This document shows, in pieces, positions 9,148-20,206 of a stretch of 32,349 nucleotides of DNA; within the stretch, counting starts at the first letter, position 1, and each line of letters begins with the position of its first letter. The notes beneath the pieces are model-generated. The model searched no databases. It saw nothing but the letters and a program-made list of their open reading frames with translations, and was not told the DNA's origin. The DNA comes from Mesotaenium endlicherianum (lineage: Eukaryota; Streptophyta; Zygnematophyceae; Zygnematales; Mesotaeniaceae): the NCBI GenBank assembly GCA_009602735.1, contig WELA01005988.1, forward strand, positions 23,743 to 56,091. Direction: 5' to 3'. The position numbers and the translations under genes were made by a program.

Positions 9148-12100
9148 GCCAGGAGCCTACCACCCCAAGACCCACTTCACGAGAAGGCAACACGCCAAGT
9201 GAGGTGGAGACCCCCGTTGAAGACGACGTTCCAGCCCCAATGAGTTTGAGAGGTTACCTTGGAGGAGAGAAGGTCCACATCTTGGTGGATAGCGGAGCTC
9301 AAGGCAACTTCATTGCTGCAGATTTTGCCACCAAGCACGGTATTACTATGCGAACTCTTGACCACGACGAGGAGATTATGATGCCCGATGGATTCTCCTA
9401 TACTACCCCTTCCAAGAAGACGTACCCCTTGGCACTCTCTATCAAGTCCTTCAAGGATAGAGTAGTGTTCTCCCCCATGCAATTGGGCAAGTACGACGTC
9501 ATCCTAGGGACGCCTTGGTTGACCAAGCACAACCCCCAAGTTGATTGGAGGACCGGTACTATCAAGATCAAGAATGACATCACTTCAAGAATCTGTATTT
9601 TGCGCGCAATCCAGAATATCCAGACCCAAGACATCCAGAAGCCGGCACACGAGATACTATTGTCCGCCCTCCAACTCAAGAGACTTGTGAGGAAGGGACA
9701 CGAGCTTCTTTTGGCCTTGATCACGCCAAAAGACATCAAGAAAGACATCGAGAGTCAAGAAGGCAGCCCCGTTCCCAAGGAGATACAAGAAGTCTTTGAG
9801 GACTACAAAGAAGTGTTCTCCCCGGAATTGCCCAAGGGCCTACCCCCCAAAAGATTCGTAGACCACAAGATAGAGTTGGAGCCCGGAAGCAAGCCCATCT
9901 CTCGGCCTACGTTCAAAATGTCATACACGGAGCTAGACGAAGTCAAGAAGCAAATCAAGGAGCTACTGGAGCATGGCTTCATTCGACCTAGCAAGTCGCC
10001 ATTTGGAGCCCCGGTGCTATTTGTCAAGAAGAAAGATGGTACCTTGAGGATGTGTGTGGACTATCGCGCCCTCAACAAGATCACCATCAAGAATCGATAC
10101 CCGCTGCCGCGCATGGATGAGCTCATGGACCGGCTGGTTGGAGCCAAGTACTTCACGAAGATTGACTTACGGAGCGGCTACCACCAGATTCGCATCGCAG
10201 AACCGGACATAGAGAAGACGGCATTCAGGACAAGATATGGACATTTTGAGTTCATGGTCCTGCCATTTGGACTCACCAACGCGCCAGCAACTTTCATGAC
10301 TATGATGAACACCATATTTCAGCCCATGTTGGACAGATTTGTGGTGGTATTCATCGATGACATCCTTATCTACAGCAAGACCCTTGAAGAGCATGCGAGA
10401 CACTTGAAAGAAGTCCTTGAAGTATTGAAGCAAAACAAGCTGTTTGCGAAGGAGTCAAAATGCGAGTTTGCCAAACAAGAAGTGGAGTTCCTAGGTCTCC
10501 ACGTGACTGCTGATGGCATCAAGATAGACCCCAAGAAGACCACGGTGGTGGAGGAATGGCCAACCCCCACGACCAAGAAAGAACTCCAGTCATTCTTGGG
10601 ATTTGCCAATTGGTACAGAAAATTCATCCAAGGCTTCTCGCACATAGCAGCCCCCCTGACAGATCTACTCAAGAAGGACAGGCTATATACATGGACCGAG
10701 AAAGAGGAAGAGGCATTTCAAGAGTTAAAGCGAAGATTGACCACATCCCCGGTGCTCACACTCCCAAGTCCAAACCCAGATTGGCCCTTCCACGTCATCA
10801 CCGATGCATCTTCCTATGCAATAGGAGCAATCCTGCTTCAAGACCAAGGCAAGGGACTGCAGCCCATCGCCTACGAGTCAAGGAAGCTAAATCCAGCCGA
10901 GCAAAATTATACAACCACGGAGCGAGAGGCATTGGCGATTGTACATGCCTTGAAGGTTTGGCGCTGCTACGTTGAAGGACGCAAAGTACTGGTCACCACG
11001 GACCACGAGGCGTTAAAGCACCTCCAGACGCAGCCGTATCTCTCAAGGAGACAAGCAAGATGGAGCGGATACTTGCAACAATACAACATCACGATTCAGT
11101 ACCAGCCCGGCAAGACAAACCCGGCTGACCCCCTCTCAAGACTGCAATTAAATGCAGTGATGGTATCCCTGAAGACAGATCTGGAAGCTCGATTTTCAGC
11201 CGCCTATGAAAGAGACCCTTACTACAAGAACGGAGAAGCAGCCTTGGACCCATGCAAGAAGCAAGAAGGCAATTATTGGGTGAGGCAAGATACGGGCCAG
11301 AGATGTGTTCCTAATGACTTAGACCTCCGGCTCTTGCTTCTACGAGAAGCACACGACAACCCTCTTGGAGGACACTTTGGAATCCTAAGGACCACGGGCG
11401 TTCTAGCTAGGACTTATTGTTGGCCAGGCATGTCTAAGCAAGTCAAGGAGTACTGCAGGAGCTGTGACACATGCCAAAGAATCAAGCCATCATCGCAAAA
11501 GGCGGGAGGACTCCTCCAACCACTACCAATCCCCGAAAGACAATGGACGGACATCTCAATGGACCTTATCGTGGACTTGCCCGTGACACCTCGAGGCCAT
11601 AATGCAATACTCACGGTGGTGGACAGACTTACCAAGATGGCTCATTTTATTCCCACGACGACTAAGGCTACAGCACCACAACTTGCAAGACTCATCTTTG
11701 ACAACATCTTCCGACTCCATGGACTACCATCAAGAATTGTGTCAGATAGAGATCCAAGATTCACAAGCCATTTCTGGAAAAATCTCTTCAAGAACTTGGG
11801 TACATCGCTGGATATGTCTACTGCCTACCACCCACAATCAGATGGGCAAACCGAGCGTATGAATCGTACCCTAAAGACCTCTCTAAAGGCCTACGTGTCT
11901 ACCCTCGAGCAAGACTGGGACATGTACTTGACCCCCCTCGAGTTTGCCTACAACAACACTACGCAGGCCTCTACCCAAGAGTCCCCATTCTTCCTCAACT
12001 ATGGCTTCCATCCGACCACGCCACTGAGCTTCACGGCTGGCCATGATGAAGTACCTGCAGCCACAGATTTTATGGAGACATTAGAAGCAGCCCTTACAGC

Positions 12101-12734
12101 AGCGAAGAAAGCTCTACAACACGCGCAAGATGCTCAAGCAAGAGTGGCGAACAGATCCAGAAGAGAAATTACGTACAGAGTGGGTGACAACGTGTTACTA
12201 TCATCCAAGAACATTTCCCTGAACAACAGGCCTGCCGGCAGCAAGTTCTCTCCCAAGTATTTGGGACCCTTCAAGATTATCCAGCAAGTCAACCCCGTTG
12301 CTTTCAAGCTAGAACTTCCCCAGACTATGCACATCGACCCCGTATTCCACGCTTCCCTCTTCAAGCCATATGTGCAACCCGACAACAAGTTCCCAGGACG
12401 TGTGACAACCCCACCAGCCCCAACAATAGTGGATGATCATTTGGAGTACGAAGTGGAAGACATAGTGGCTATGAGAAATTTCAGGAGACAGCAGCAATAC
12501 TTGATCAAGTGGAAAGGATATCCAGATTCGGAGAATAGTTGGGTGGCGGCGCACTACCTTGACAAAGTTCAGAGAAAGTTGAAGCGCTTCCATGCCGCCA
12601 ACCCCCATCTTGGACCAGCCCCAAGTCTCTCTACTAGAAGCCCGAAGACTTCAGGGAGGCAGCCTGCCACCATCAAGAAGCAGCAGAAGACCCCTTGGAG
12701 GCAGCCTGCAAGAACAAGAAAGAGGAAAAATTGA
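9069..12734 (+). CDS. pol: Element B pol: protease, RT, RNase H, integrase, chromodomain
   Basis: The frame is open from 9069, but translation probably enters at the slippery site near codon 20, making Gag-Pol. Protease: [13 protein letters not shown], catalytic Asp near residue 74. Reverse transcriptase: [10 protein letters not shown] near 327 and [10 protein letters not shown] near 427. RNase [15 protein letters not shown] near 576 and TTDHEAL. Integrase: HHCC finger ([10 protein letters not shown] through CDTC) near 760-800, then catalytic residues in [15 protein letters not shown] and [13 protein letters not shown] (about 828-933), and a GPF module (KYLGPFKII). Chromodomain: about residues 1127-1180, [10 protein letters not shown] then [15 protein letters not shown], keeping the three aromatic positions (Tyr, Trp, Tyr) that form a methyl-lysine cage. 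The protein ends in a basic tail. All catalytic motifs are intact. Confidence 0.96.
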   Translation: MLLLQGKGPSCTFMPQKVVKKRTAPVGQEPTTPRPTSREGNTPSEVETPVEDDVPAPMSLRGYLGGEKVHILVDSGAQGNFIAADFATKHGITMRTLDHDEEIMMPDGFSYTTPSKKTYPLALSIKSFKDRVVFSPMQLGKYDVILGTPWLTKHNPQVDWRTGTIKIKNDITSRICILRAIQNIQTQDIQKPAHEILLSALQLKRLVRKGHELLLALITPKDIKKDIESQEGSPVPKEIQEVFEDYKEVFSPELPKGLPPKRFVDHKIELEPGSKPISRPTFKMSYTELDEVKKQIKELLEHGFIRPSKSPFGAPVLFVKKKDGTLRMCVDYRALNKITIKNRYPLPRMDELMDRLVGAKYFTKIDLRSGYHQIRIAEPDIEKTAFRTRYGHFEFMVLPFGLTNAPATFMTMMNTIFQPMLDRFVVVFIDDILIYSKTLEEHARHLKEVLEVLKQNKLFAKESKCEFAKQEVEFLGLHVTADGIKIDPKKTTVVEEWPTPTTKKELQSFLGFANWYRKFIQGFSHIAAPLTDLLKKDRLYTWTEKEEEAFQELKRRLTTSPVLTLPSPNPDWPFHVITDASSYAIGAILLQDQGKGLQPIAYESRKLNPAEQNYTTTEREALAIVHALKVWRCYVEGRKVLVTTDHEALKHLQTQPYLSRRQARWSGYLQQYNITIQYQPGKTNPADPLSRLQLNAVMVSLKTDLEARFSAAYERDPYYKNGEAALDPCKKQEGNYWVRQDTGQRCVPNDLDLRLLLLREAHDNPLGGHFGILRTTGVLARTYCWPGMSKQVKEYCRSCDTCQRIKPSSQKAGGLLQPLPIPERQWTDISMDLIVDLPVTPRGHNAILTVVDRLTKMAHFIPTTTKATAPQLARLIFDNIFRLHGLPSRIVSDRDPRFTSHFWKNLFKNLGTSLDMSTAYHPQSDGQTERMNRTLKTSLKAYVSTLEQDWDMYLTPLEFAYNNTTQASTQESPFFLNYGFHPTTPLSFTAGHDEVPAATDFMETLEAALTAAKKALQHAQDAQARVANRSRREITYRVGDNVLLSSKNISLNNRPAGSKFSPKYLGPFKIIQQVNPVAFKLELPQTMHIDPVFHASLFKPYVQPDNKFPGRVTTPPAPTIVDDHLEYEVEDIVAMRNFRRQQQYLIKWKGYPDSENSWVAAHYLDKVQRKLKRFHAANPHLGPAPSLSTRSPKTSGRQPATIKKQQKTPWRQPARTRKRKN
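9126..9161 (+). promoter_or_regulatory. Element B -1 frameshift signal: slippery AAAAAAC plus hairpin
   Basis: The gag codons TCA AAA AAC contain the heptamer A AAA AAC (9126-9132) in the correct register for a -1 slip. After a 10-base spacer, GGTAGGC (9143-9149) pairs perfectly with GCCTACC (9155-9161) over a 5-base loop. The gag TAG stop (9145-9147) is inside the 5' arm. After slippage the -1 frame runs into KKRTAPVGQ and on through pol. A AAA AAC is among the best-known retroviral slippery sequences. Confidence 0.85.
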
Positions 12735-13503
12735 CATTAGACACTCTTCTCTTCTCGCAGTTTCTGGACAGAAAACTAAAACTGCTACTGGTAATAGGTC
12801 TCTGCATAATAAATTCTGAAAATTTACCTGGCTGTAGTCCATGAGTAGCCGGTCATTTAGAGTCCAAGTTTGCTCAATTTGGAGCACTGGTGAGAGAGAT
12901 ATGATGCTCTAAGTAGAAGGGGGTCAGGCTGCTGGCATTGTTAGGACAGAATATGCCTTCTGACATTGTGCCTTCCCCTGAACTTGGAATGCTCTGAAAC
13001 TCAAGACTCTGGTAGAACATCTTACAGCGCCCAGTTTGAGACTTAGTTTGCAGAATTTGGAGAAGTATAGAAGGACTTATGATTTTCAGAAGTTTCTGCA
13101 CAGATTTGGAGGAGTGCCTACTCTCTCAGCTCTCAACGACACTCCAGAAATGAGAATGCTCTCAAATTTGGTGACCCGGTAGAGTTCTCCGACGCGGTCC
13201 GTCTGGCACTCGAATTTTCAGATTTGGAGCAGTTCTGTGGCCGCTATGAATTTTTGAATTCGTGGCAGATTCTGGGCCAACTTGTACAATTTTCTTTATC
13301 ATTAAGGAGTAGGCTAGCCAATAAGGTCACACCACCTACGACCTTGCCTAGTCTACCTTACATGTGTAGCACCTGACTTGGCGCCTTTGACTAGTCCTCT
13401 TCACATGTGTGGCATCTGACTTGAAACTGTTGACTAGTTTGCTCCACATGTGTACGACCTGACTTGACGCGCCGAGACGTCGCTTTTTCTATGGGGGGGG
13501 TGA
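12735..13503 (+). other. Element B 3' untranslated stretch and polypurine tract
   Basis: About 770 bp separate the pol stop from the 3' LTR, with no coding frame of note. The stretch ends in a G-rich purine run (about 13492-13503), the expected plus-strand primer just before the LTR at 13504. A 43-bp tandem repeat lies upstream of it. Confidence 0.75.
13360..13470 (+). repeat. 43-bp tandem repeat, about 2.6 units
   Basis: Units start at 13360, 13403 and 13446, each with ACATGTGT and then a CTGACTTG core. The first two complete units also share TTGACTAGT. Spacing is exactly 43 bp. ACATGT is itself palindromic. The array ends about 20 bp before the run leading into the polypurine tract. Confidence 0.85.
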
Positions 13504-14006
13504 TGTAGTGATTTGAGTTATTATATATTAGTTTGCATATATTTTAATGTTTTCAAATATATTTGGAGTAGTATTGTGTGGAGTCAAGTGTGAATAGGTA
13601 CTCTAGTAACTTGGTTCATGTCCTTTGAACCTTCCAAGGCATTTTCGAAGTTAGAGGAAAGACCTAGAAGAACTCCATGTGGCAAAAGTCAGATGTGCCA
13701 TTTTTAGGTCAAAAGGACATGTGTACATTATTCTAGAAAGAGGTGGCAAGTTTTGGGATGTGTTGGGTGCCAACACATCAACATACACCTTCCTAGAAAT
13801 TACTTATGTAGCAAGTATATAAACAAGAGCTAGAACATAGAAAGACATTCCAGAATCACTCTTGTACTTGCCAAAATCCAGAAATATATTAACTTTCAAG
13901 AAGCCATCTCTCTTTCAAGAAGCTACCACTTGTGTTCAAAGATCCTTGTCTTGAATAGATAAACTATTCTGTTTTACTAAGTACTTTATCTATCTGTTTC
14001 ACTACA
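13504..14006 (+). repeat. Element B 3' LTR, complete
   Basis: This 503-bp LTR has perfect 8-bp terminal inverted repeats, TGTAGTGA and TCACTACA. It follows the G-rich polypurine run and is followed directly by the right copy of the 29-bp duplication. Confidence 0.95.
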
Positions 14007-14035
14007 TCGAAGAAATCGTCATTTGGACTCATTTT
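14007..14035. repeat. 29-bp flanking direct duplication, right copy
   Basis: An exact copy of 7475-7503, starting at the base after the LTR terminal CA. The match stops after ACTCATTTT, where host sequence continues TTGCTG. Confidence 0.93.
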
Positions 14036-14260
14036 TTGCTGTTTTGTGCTGTGCAGTGTTGTGCAGCGGCGACCGAGGACTCAAGAGCCGTGGCCATGGG
14101 CGCTGGGGGGAGGTGGGGTAGCGGGGGGCGCGCCGGAGCGGGGTGAGTTGTGTCGGGCCTGCCTGGTGTGTTGCAGCTTGGCCGCGCCTTGTCTCGCGTC
14201 GTGAAATTTCCGAGTCGTGTTGTGTGTCTGTGGCGCCGGTGCGTGGTTAGTTGTTTGGTC

Positions 14261-14360
14261 CTTGCTTGCGACCGTTTCGTCCGCGGTCGCTTGGTGGATG
14301 GCATGTCGTCGCCTCCCTGCAATGTTCCTTCAATTTTGGAGTTGTGATCCAGTATCATCC
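14261..14360. repeat. GC-rich direct repeat R2, left copy
   Basis: It shares a GGTCGCTTGGTGG core, then a GGCAT...CGTCGCCTCCC...CAATGTT series and a GATCCAGTAT end, with 15208-15312 in the same orientation. Identity is moderate. Left copy R2 directly precedes right copy R1. The stretch 14036-14260 before it holds no gene I recognise. Confidence 0.6.
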
Positions 14361-14370
14361 AGTAGTTTGT

Positions 14371-14532
14371 GGTCTGCGTGCGATCGGTCGCGGGGCCCTG
14401 CGACGGGTCGAGTTTGGCTCAGCGCGACCTTGACGCGACCCTGAGCGACTCCTCGCAAACGTGTGCGAGTCGGACGACAACACATTTTGCGAGCGACTGA
14501 AGTCGACCTCTCGCGACAAAATTGTGCGAGCT
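14371..14532. repeat. GC-rich direct repeat R1, right copy
   Basis: Counterpart of 7169-7321; both start GGTCTGCGTGCGATCGGTCG. This copy has small insertions relative to the left one, so it is an old duplication. The following 14533-14650 also repeats short blocks (GGCTGGAAGGC, GATGCAGGTAC). I see no protein-coding signal. Confidence 0.7.
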
Positions 14533-15019
14533 ACGGGCGGCTGGAAGGCAGGACGAGCGCATCCAAGTCAGGATTGTATCGATGCAGGTACAAAGTAGAG
14601 GCTGGAAGGCGGCGATGCAGGTACGGGCGGCTGTAAGTGACATTTCACTATTGACGGATTGAAAGCAGCGCCCCATAAGTGGAGCTGCGCCATACCCTTA
14701 CCTCATTTTTCGTCTCACGAATTCGGCCTGTCAGAAGTGTGGCGAGGCTTGGCCTGAATTGGCCTCCTCTTGCACTCACTAGGCGTGTTAACAACAGTGA
14801 CAACGAGGTCGCGGGTGTGGGCGCTCTGACGAAAGCGTGCTTCTTTTGCAGAAAAGCAGTGGGAAGGATGGGGGATGGGGCTGGGCAGTACGTTAAAGGC
14901 CGCCATGGTTGAAAGGAGAGGAGAGAGGCTGGGAGAGGAAGAGCGGCTCAGGCGAGTTTCTTTTTAAGGCGTGCTTCTTCCTACTGTCCTTGACATAGAG
15001 ATGCATGCTTTTTAAGAAA

Positions 15020-15095
15020 GGTTGCTTGATGCTTTCTTCTGCACTGTTGCTTGATGCTTGATGCACTGTTGCTTGATGCACTGTAGCAGATGCGC
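15020..15095. repeat. Short tandem repeat based on TTGCTTGATGCACTG
   Basis: About four imperfect units of TTGCTTGATGCACTG follow each other with small length differences. No gene overlaps them convincingly. Confidence 0.6.
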
Positions 15096-15207
15096 TGTAG
15101 ACTCTCGCGGTGTTCAGAGAGACGGCTGCTTTGCGGTAAACTTTCGATTCACTTTGCGAATTCGTGCTTCGTGGGTTTATGGCGTCGATGCGCCTTTTGT
15201 CATTTAG

Positions 15208-15312
15208 TCGTTTCGATTTCGTCGCTGCACAATGTCGTTTGGGGTCGCTTGGTGGGTGGCATTTCCTCGCCTCCCCACAATGTTGTTGAAATTGGGTATC
15301 GATCCAGTATGA
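15208..15312. repeat. GC-rich direct repeat R2, right copy
   Basis: Counterpart of 14261-14360, about 0.95 kb away in the same orientation, sharing the TCGCTTGGTGG and TATCGATCCAGTAT-like blocks. The family is unknown to me. Confidence 0.6.
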
Positions 15313-16662
15313 GAGACAGAACAATGTGAGAAATCAATGAGGCAAGGATTCCGGCGACGTACTTGCAAAGTTTGCGAAAACAATCAATATTTGGGAAACG
15401 TTGTGACAATTAGCACCCGATGCATAAATCGCGAAATTTCAGCAGCACAGGCAGAGCAATCAATGCACTCGATACGTACACTAGATGCGATGCAGGATGC
15501 CACATAACCTAGAATATCTATAGCAGGACAAATGGATGCATAATTGCCGTTTCATTTTACTGAAGCCTATCACATGAGATACTTCTACAAGTTGTTGGAA
15601 ATGGCTACCATGAATCTTCACTGAGACATGTGCCTATGCAAAACGGGTAACTGTTTGCTTCACCGCGTTCGAGAGGCTAGTAATGTGTAAGGCGGTGAGA
15701 TTTGCGCGACCATGAGAAGCTTTGTCAGTCCGGTACTGGAATAGGTCAGGAAGCGCAAATTATCCTTGCCAATGTTATCTAGGCAGCTTCACGGACATTC
15801 TTGCCAGGTAACAGGTGTGCGAGTCACGTTTGCGATTATCACTGAGTGTTTGCTTCTGCCAGAAATTGACATGGCTCATGGATGCGTTTGCTCTCCTACT
15901 TCTTACCCAGAAATCATGAATGATATTGGTCAGAAAATCTTCACTGGCATCTAGGTCAACAACCAAACATTTTAAATTCCTGGAGGAAGCAGAGATGACA
16001 CAGCAATGAGTAACAAGGGGGGTACAAATATACACACGGTTCAAGATATGCTCATGGTTTCATCATAAATGGAGAAACATCAGCGACCATCTCCAGAAGC
16101 ATTCTAGCCATAGCCTCAATTACCAACAGAACGAGCTGCATGCAGCCCAGCCTCCTGCCACTATCTAAATTCAAATGTTGAATGTGGGCAAGCCGCACAT
16201 CACATTCTTTATTGGTGCTATGCACCAGAAATCTCTCTCCTGGCGAGCCAGAAAGCGGAGCATTACCGCATATCCTGCAAGATTACACCCTCAGCTATGC
16301 ATGTCCCCAGAGTCCCCAAAAACCTACACTGCAGTCTCTGCAGATTAATGATCTGAATAATGGCACACCAAACGACTGAAATGTACGTCGCATCCGCGAG
16401 AATGCATACCTTACTGCCCTTAAAAAGGGTCTCATATGACCTACCCAATATGCCTGTAGTTATGAGGTAGACTCACACTGTACAAATATCGGGGCTGTCC
16501 CTTCTGGGGCTCTCACTCTGCCTGCCGACTCCACCTGGGGAGCAAGAATATACTGCTATGAGAAAAGACACCTAGACCAAAAAAGCAAAAGAAGGTTTCA
16601 ACTCCACTCCACGCACAGGCGCAACCAATTGCGCACACTTCCCACTCTCAGTTATTCTGCCT
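15313..16662. other. Intergenic stretch, downstream of the AP2 gene
   Basis: About 1.35 kb without a recognisable gene on either strand. The right end must contain the 3' untranslated region and polyadenylation site of the AP2 gene, which I cannot place with confidence. Confidence 0.5.
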
Positions 16663-19164
16663 TCACATCTGGAACATCCCCCCGGCGTGGCCGCCGCCCA
16701 CAAGCATGGCAGCCCAGGCGTCCCTGCCTCTGGCCAGGTAGCCAGGATAGGGCGACAGATGGCCACCCCTTCTTGCGCTTGCCATGGCCTCCTGGGCCCA
16801 CTCCATGTCCATCGACTCAACTGTGCCGCCGCTGCTGGTGCCGCAAGCCCTGTCCATAGCCCGCGTGGTCCCCCCCATGCTGTGGTGCAAGGCTACCAGC
16901 GAGGCGCCTGGCGGAGGACCGCCTCCGCCCTGCGCATATTGCCAGGCAGGCAGGGCGTGCATGGGCCCCGCCTGGCCGCCGGGCGCCTGCAGCAGCGGCA
17001 GCAGCGCGCGTTCACTCTCCTCCTCAAACGAAGTCCGGCGCTCCCTTCTCGACAGGCCCTGCTGCTGCTGCTGATGGTGGTGGTGGTGCTGCTGCTGCTG
17101 CTGTTCAGAGCTGTCCCTGCTGACGCTCTGGTGCCCCAGCCCGCTCGACGCGTCAGAGTGCCCCTCCGACCCCTCCTCACCCGCCCCCAGCCTCTTGCCC
17201 CCGCCGCCACCGCCAAGGAGCAGACTACCGCCGTGGCTGGGGCTGAGGGCAAAGCGGCCCTTCTTTCTGTCCACGCCCTCGGCCCCGTATGCGGCGCCGA
17301 GGCCAGGCCCATAGGGACCGACCAGCACTCCTGCAGTTCCAAAGCCCCTTTGCTCAATCTCGAGCTGCAGTTGCTGCATCTCCCCCGCCACGGTGCCGCC
17401 ATCGCCGCTGCTCAGAAACTGCAGCCCGTGCCCGTCAGCTGTCCTGAAGGACTGCGGCAGCGGGCCAGTCTCGTCAGGATGGCCCTCAAGGGGAAAGTTG
17501 GTGCAGGCCTTCTCGCCCCTCAACTTGCGCGCCGCACGGTCATACGCCCGAGCTGCCGCCTCGGGGTTGTCAAACGTGCCCAGCCACACGCGCGAGCGCT
17601 TGCCCGGGTAGCGGATCTCCGCCACCCAGCGGCCCTCCTGCCGCTGCCGCACGCCGCGGTACAGCTTCTTGTGCTTTGTTGCCGCCAGATCCTCCGCTGT
17701 GTCCAGGCAACCCCCCTGGCTGCCGACAGCCGCCGTGCCTTCCCCGAACCCTGCAGCACCCGCGGAGTAGAGCGGATGTGGGCGCGCGCCCAACAGGGAG
17801 GGGTCATGCGCTGCCTCCCCATTCTTCCAGTTCTCTAGCCACAAAGGTGACTTTTGCAGCAGGTTGTTGTTGATGCTATTATTGTTGTGGAACACGTTGC
17901 CAAGCGGACGAGACTCGGCTCCCCCCGGGCCGTTCATGTCTTTCAGTTGGTCGGCAACCCGAGCGTTGCCCCTGTACCCCTGCATGCTACTGCTGCCTTG
18001 TCCTGGCGCAGCCGCACACTGCTGGTAGAAGAGTCGGGGGTCCTCTGCTGCAGCCGTCTGAGCAACAGTGGCCAGCATCTGCTCGTACTGAGCAGAGAGG
18101 CTCAGGTTGTGAGGCCCTCTCTGCTTGAGCTCCGCCTTGCAGCCATCTGGAGGCATGTCCAGGGAGCCCCACAAGTAGCCCAAAGAGCTGCCAGCTGTCG
18201 AGCCTCCCCCTGATCGACGAAAGTGGTGCTCTGCTTCTAGGAGCGCACGCTGCCTGTCCTGGCTGGGGCTGAGCGGCACCTGGCCGCGGCTCTGGGTGCC
18301 AAGTGGAAGCAAGGCCTGCTGCAGCATCTGGCTGCCCCCTCCAGCTGCCTGCCCTCCAAGACCCAGTCCCACTCCCCTCAAGCTCTGAAGAAAGTGAGGA
18401 AGCTGACGGCCTGCAGCACCCGAGCTACGGAGGAGACTCCCAAGTTGCTGCTGCTCCTCAGCATCGTCTCTGTACCGGGCGGAACCAGCAGCCAGCTGCG
18501 CGTACTCAGCAGCTATGGAGTTGTTACTGCCCATGCCGTATGCATTCACCCCGTCCTGAGCAAACGGGTCGCAGCTTTGCACACCATCGGCGCCCTTGTG
18601 ATGCATGCTCCTCTTCTGGGCAGCTGCGTACTCCTGGGCCAGCAGGGAATCCTGCTGCAGCTTTCGAAACTCCCTGTCCATCAGAGCCTCCTCCATGAAT
18701 GTGAGGGTGCTTGAATCAGTGAGTCCCGAGATCTGTTGAGATGAACCGCCGTAGCAAATAGCATCGGCTCGGCCATTGGCCTTGAAGGCTTGCTCTGCCA
18801 CAAGCGCCTCCGACACTGACTCTTCTTGCTGACTTGACGCCTGCTTACAAGTAACTCTGCCAAGGAACTGCGCATTGATCGAACCTGGATTGTGGATAGG
18901 ATCTTCCCGTTGATCGAATTCCTGCTGACATTCTCCAGAAGCGGCTGACCTTGTAGTAAAGTTGCCCAAGGCAGAACCGAAGGAAACCTGTTGAGACTGT
19001 CTAAGTGGGGGGGTGCTCGCACTGCTCTTGGGTGGACTGATAGGACCTAGAAACTGCGCTCTTGCTGCCTGATTTTGCCTTAGGAAATGATCTAGAGCTG
19101 TGACATCAGTGTATTCGCTCTCACTGGGGCTTCCCTGCAACTGAATTTGAGAAAATGGAGCCAT
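16663..19164 (-). CDS. AP2/ERF-domain transcription factor
   Basis: An uninterrupted 833-residue frame starts with [11 protein letters not shown] (context ACATGG) and stops at 16663. One AP2/ERF DNA-binding domain spans about residues 502-559: [17 protein letters not shown], then [20 protein letters not shown] and a terminal NFPL. These are the conserved DNA-contacting strands and the helix of plant ERF/DREB proteins. Only one AP2 copy and no B3 domain are present, which places it in the ERF/DREB group and not the two-domain AP2 or RAV groups. The rest looks disordered and rich in Gln, Ser and Gly, with a Gln/His run near residues 687-705. Basic patches such as KHKK beside the domain may help nuclear import. 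Land-plant ERFs are usually 150-400 residues, so this one is long. Targets are unknown. Confidence 0.92.
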   Translation of the reverse strand: MAPFSQIQLQGSPSESEYTDVTALDHFLRQNQAARAQFLGPISPPKSSASTPPLRQSQQVSFGSALGNFTTRSAASGECQQEFDQREDPIHNPGSINAQFLGRVTCKQASSQQEESVSEALVAEQAFKANGRADAICYGGSSQQISGLTDSSTLTFMEEALMDREFRKLQQDSLLAQEYAAAQKRSMHHKGADGVQSCDPFAQDGVNAYGMGSNNSIAAEYAQLAAGSARYRDDAEEQQQLGSLLRSSGAAGRQLPHFLQSLRGVGLGLGGQAAGGGSQMLQQALLPLGTQSRGQVPLSPSQDRQRALLEAEHHFRRSGGGSTAGSSLGYLWGSLDMPPDGCKAELKQRGPHNLSLSAQYEQMLATVAQTAAAEDPRLFYQQCAAAPGQGSSSMQGYRGNARVADQLKDMNGPGGAESRPLGNVFHNNNSINNNLLQKSPLWLENWKNGEAAHDPSLLGARPHPLYSAGAAGFGEGTAAVGSQGGCLDTAEDLAATKHKKLYRGVRQRQEGRWVAEIRYPGKRSRVWLGTFDNPEAAARAYDRAARKLRGEKACTNFPLEGHPDETGPLPQSFRTADGHGLQFLSSGDGGTVAGEMQQLQLEIEQRGFGTAGVLVGPYGPGLGAAYGAEGVDRKKGRFALSPSHGGSLLLGGGGGGKRLGAGEEGSEGHSDASSGLGHQSVSRDSSEQQQQQHHHHHQQQQQGLSRRERRTSFEEESERALLPLLQAPGGQAGPMHALPAWQYAQGGGGPPPGASLVALHHSMGGTTRAMDRACGTSSGGTVESMDMEWAQEAMASARRGGHLSPYPGYLARGRDAWAAMLVGGGHAGGMFQM
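17058..17108 (-). repeat. CAG/CAC trinucleotide run coding Gln/His tract
   Basis: Inside the AP2 gene, the minus strand has consecutive CAG, CAC/CAT and again CAG codons giving a Q5-H5-Q5-like tract. Such runs are prone to slippage, and length variation between individuals is likely. It lies C-terminal to the AP2 domain, in a probably disordered region. Confidence 0.85.
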
Positions 19165-19860
19165 GTGGGTAGTCGTTAAAGAGCTCTAGGATGATGTATC
19201 ATGACATGAATTCTAACGTTGGCCTTCGGTCTCGCGGATCTCAAAAGCAGACCTGCATGTTCTAATGACGAACGCTCGGCTTTTCTGGACTTCGTTGTGT
19301 GTTTATGCATTCCAGAGATCGTTCCAACGCGAGTGTTCTCGTCCAATGTAACAGACACCGCGTTCAGCTTACTGGCAGCCGAATCATCCGCACCGCATCA
19401 CATCGATTTGTTATCGATCTTCACTTCATAACGCGATGGACAGGCTTGAACAGGCTCCTTCCAGACATTCGGGTTCCAATCGCTGCACTACGAAGCAAAT
19501 CGGATGGCCCCGCACCTCGTGCAACGCACCGATACGGTCCATTGTGTCACCTTCACAGTTCACACCTCGTGCAACCAAAATCAGTAAATGAGTCTTCCCC
19601 CTTCACGACAATTTTGCGTTCGAAACCGATATCAGCCAGCCCCATAGAATCAGCTGGATACATCTCTGTGCTACTTTTCCGTACCAGCTACAGCGTGAAG
19701 CTGTCGGGAGCGGCATAAACTTGTCCACATTATGTCTGAGCATTCAATGCAGCCAAAACAAGGAAGAAGCAGCCAAAAGTAATGAAAAGCCTCAAAAAGC
19801 TGGTTAACATGCGTTAACAAAACCGCTACAATCTTTTTCACACAGTTTCCGTCATGTGTC

Positions 19861-19893
19861 GACTCTCGACTCTTGAAAGTTGAGTCGAGACTC
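19861..19893. repeat. Imperfect inverted repeat (hairpin)
   Basis: GACTCTCGACTC (19861-19872) and GAGTCGAGACTC (19882-19893) can pair at 11 of 12 positions over a 9-base loop. A further CTCGAGAC-like unit follows. It lies about 0.7 kb upstream of the AP2 start codon. Function unknown. Confidence 0.7.
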
Positions 19894-20206
19894 GAGACCT
19901 GCTCGAGACTCGGAAAGTTGACATCTGGTTGACATGCTCTTTTCGTTCTTCCAGCAACAGGACGAGAAAACATCGGCCTCACGTCGTCACGTTCGAACAT
20001 GTGATTTATTATTAGTGCTCCATGTCACACTTACAGATATGTATAGAATGACGTGGGTCAGCCTAGTATCACAGAAATTTTTAGGGGCTTGATGGAAGTC
20101 CAGCGCCAACTGGCCAACAGCATATAAAACACATATGAGCATAACTGAGAACTGATGAAAACAAGCTACCGCGACGCGGTGCCAGCAAATCATAGGGATA
20201 TAGCGA

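Larger units (their letters stand above)
7504..14006 (+). mobile_element. Element B: young chromovirus (Ty3/gypsy with chromodomain)
   Basis: Left to right: 5'-truncated LTR (7504-7829), initiator-tRNA-Met primer-binding site, gag, pol ending in a chromodomain, an untranslated stretch with 43-bp tandem repeats, a G-rich polypurine tract, and a full 503-bp LTR. The two LTRs differ at one of 326 comparable positions (G near 7788, C in the 3' copy), and both reading frames are intact, so insertion was very recent. Loss of the first 177 bp of the 5' LTR keeps the TATA box but removes upstream U3, so expression may be weak. It inserted between two copies of repeat R1. Confidence 0.95.

Noticed and set aside
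13360..13470. Regularly spaced repeats that might suggest a CRISPR array
   Set aside because: Units are contiguous and imperfect without unique spacers, and they sit inside a eukaryotic retrotransposon.
16687..17838. 383-codon frame on the plus strand
   Set aside because: It is antisense to the AP2 gene, whose GC-rich codons leave the opposite strand open. It has no motif and is built of Pro/Ala/Arg/Leu-rich composition.
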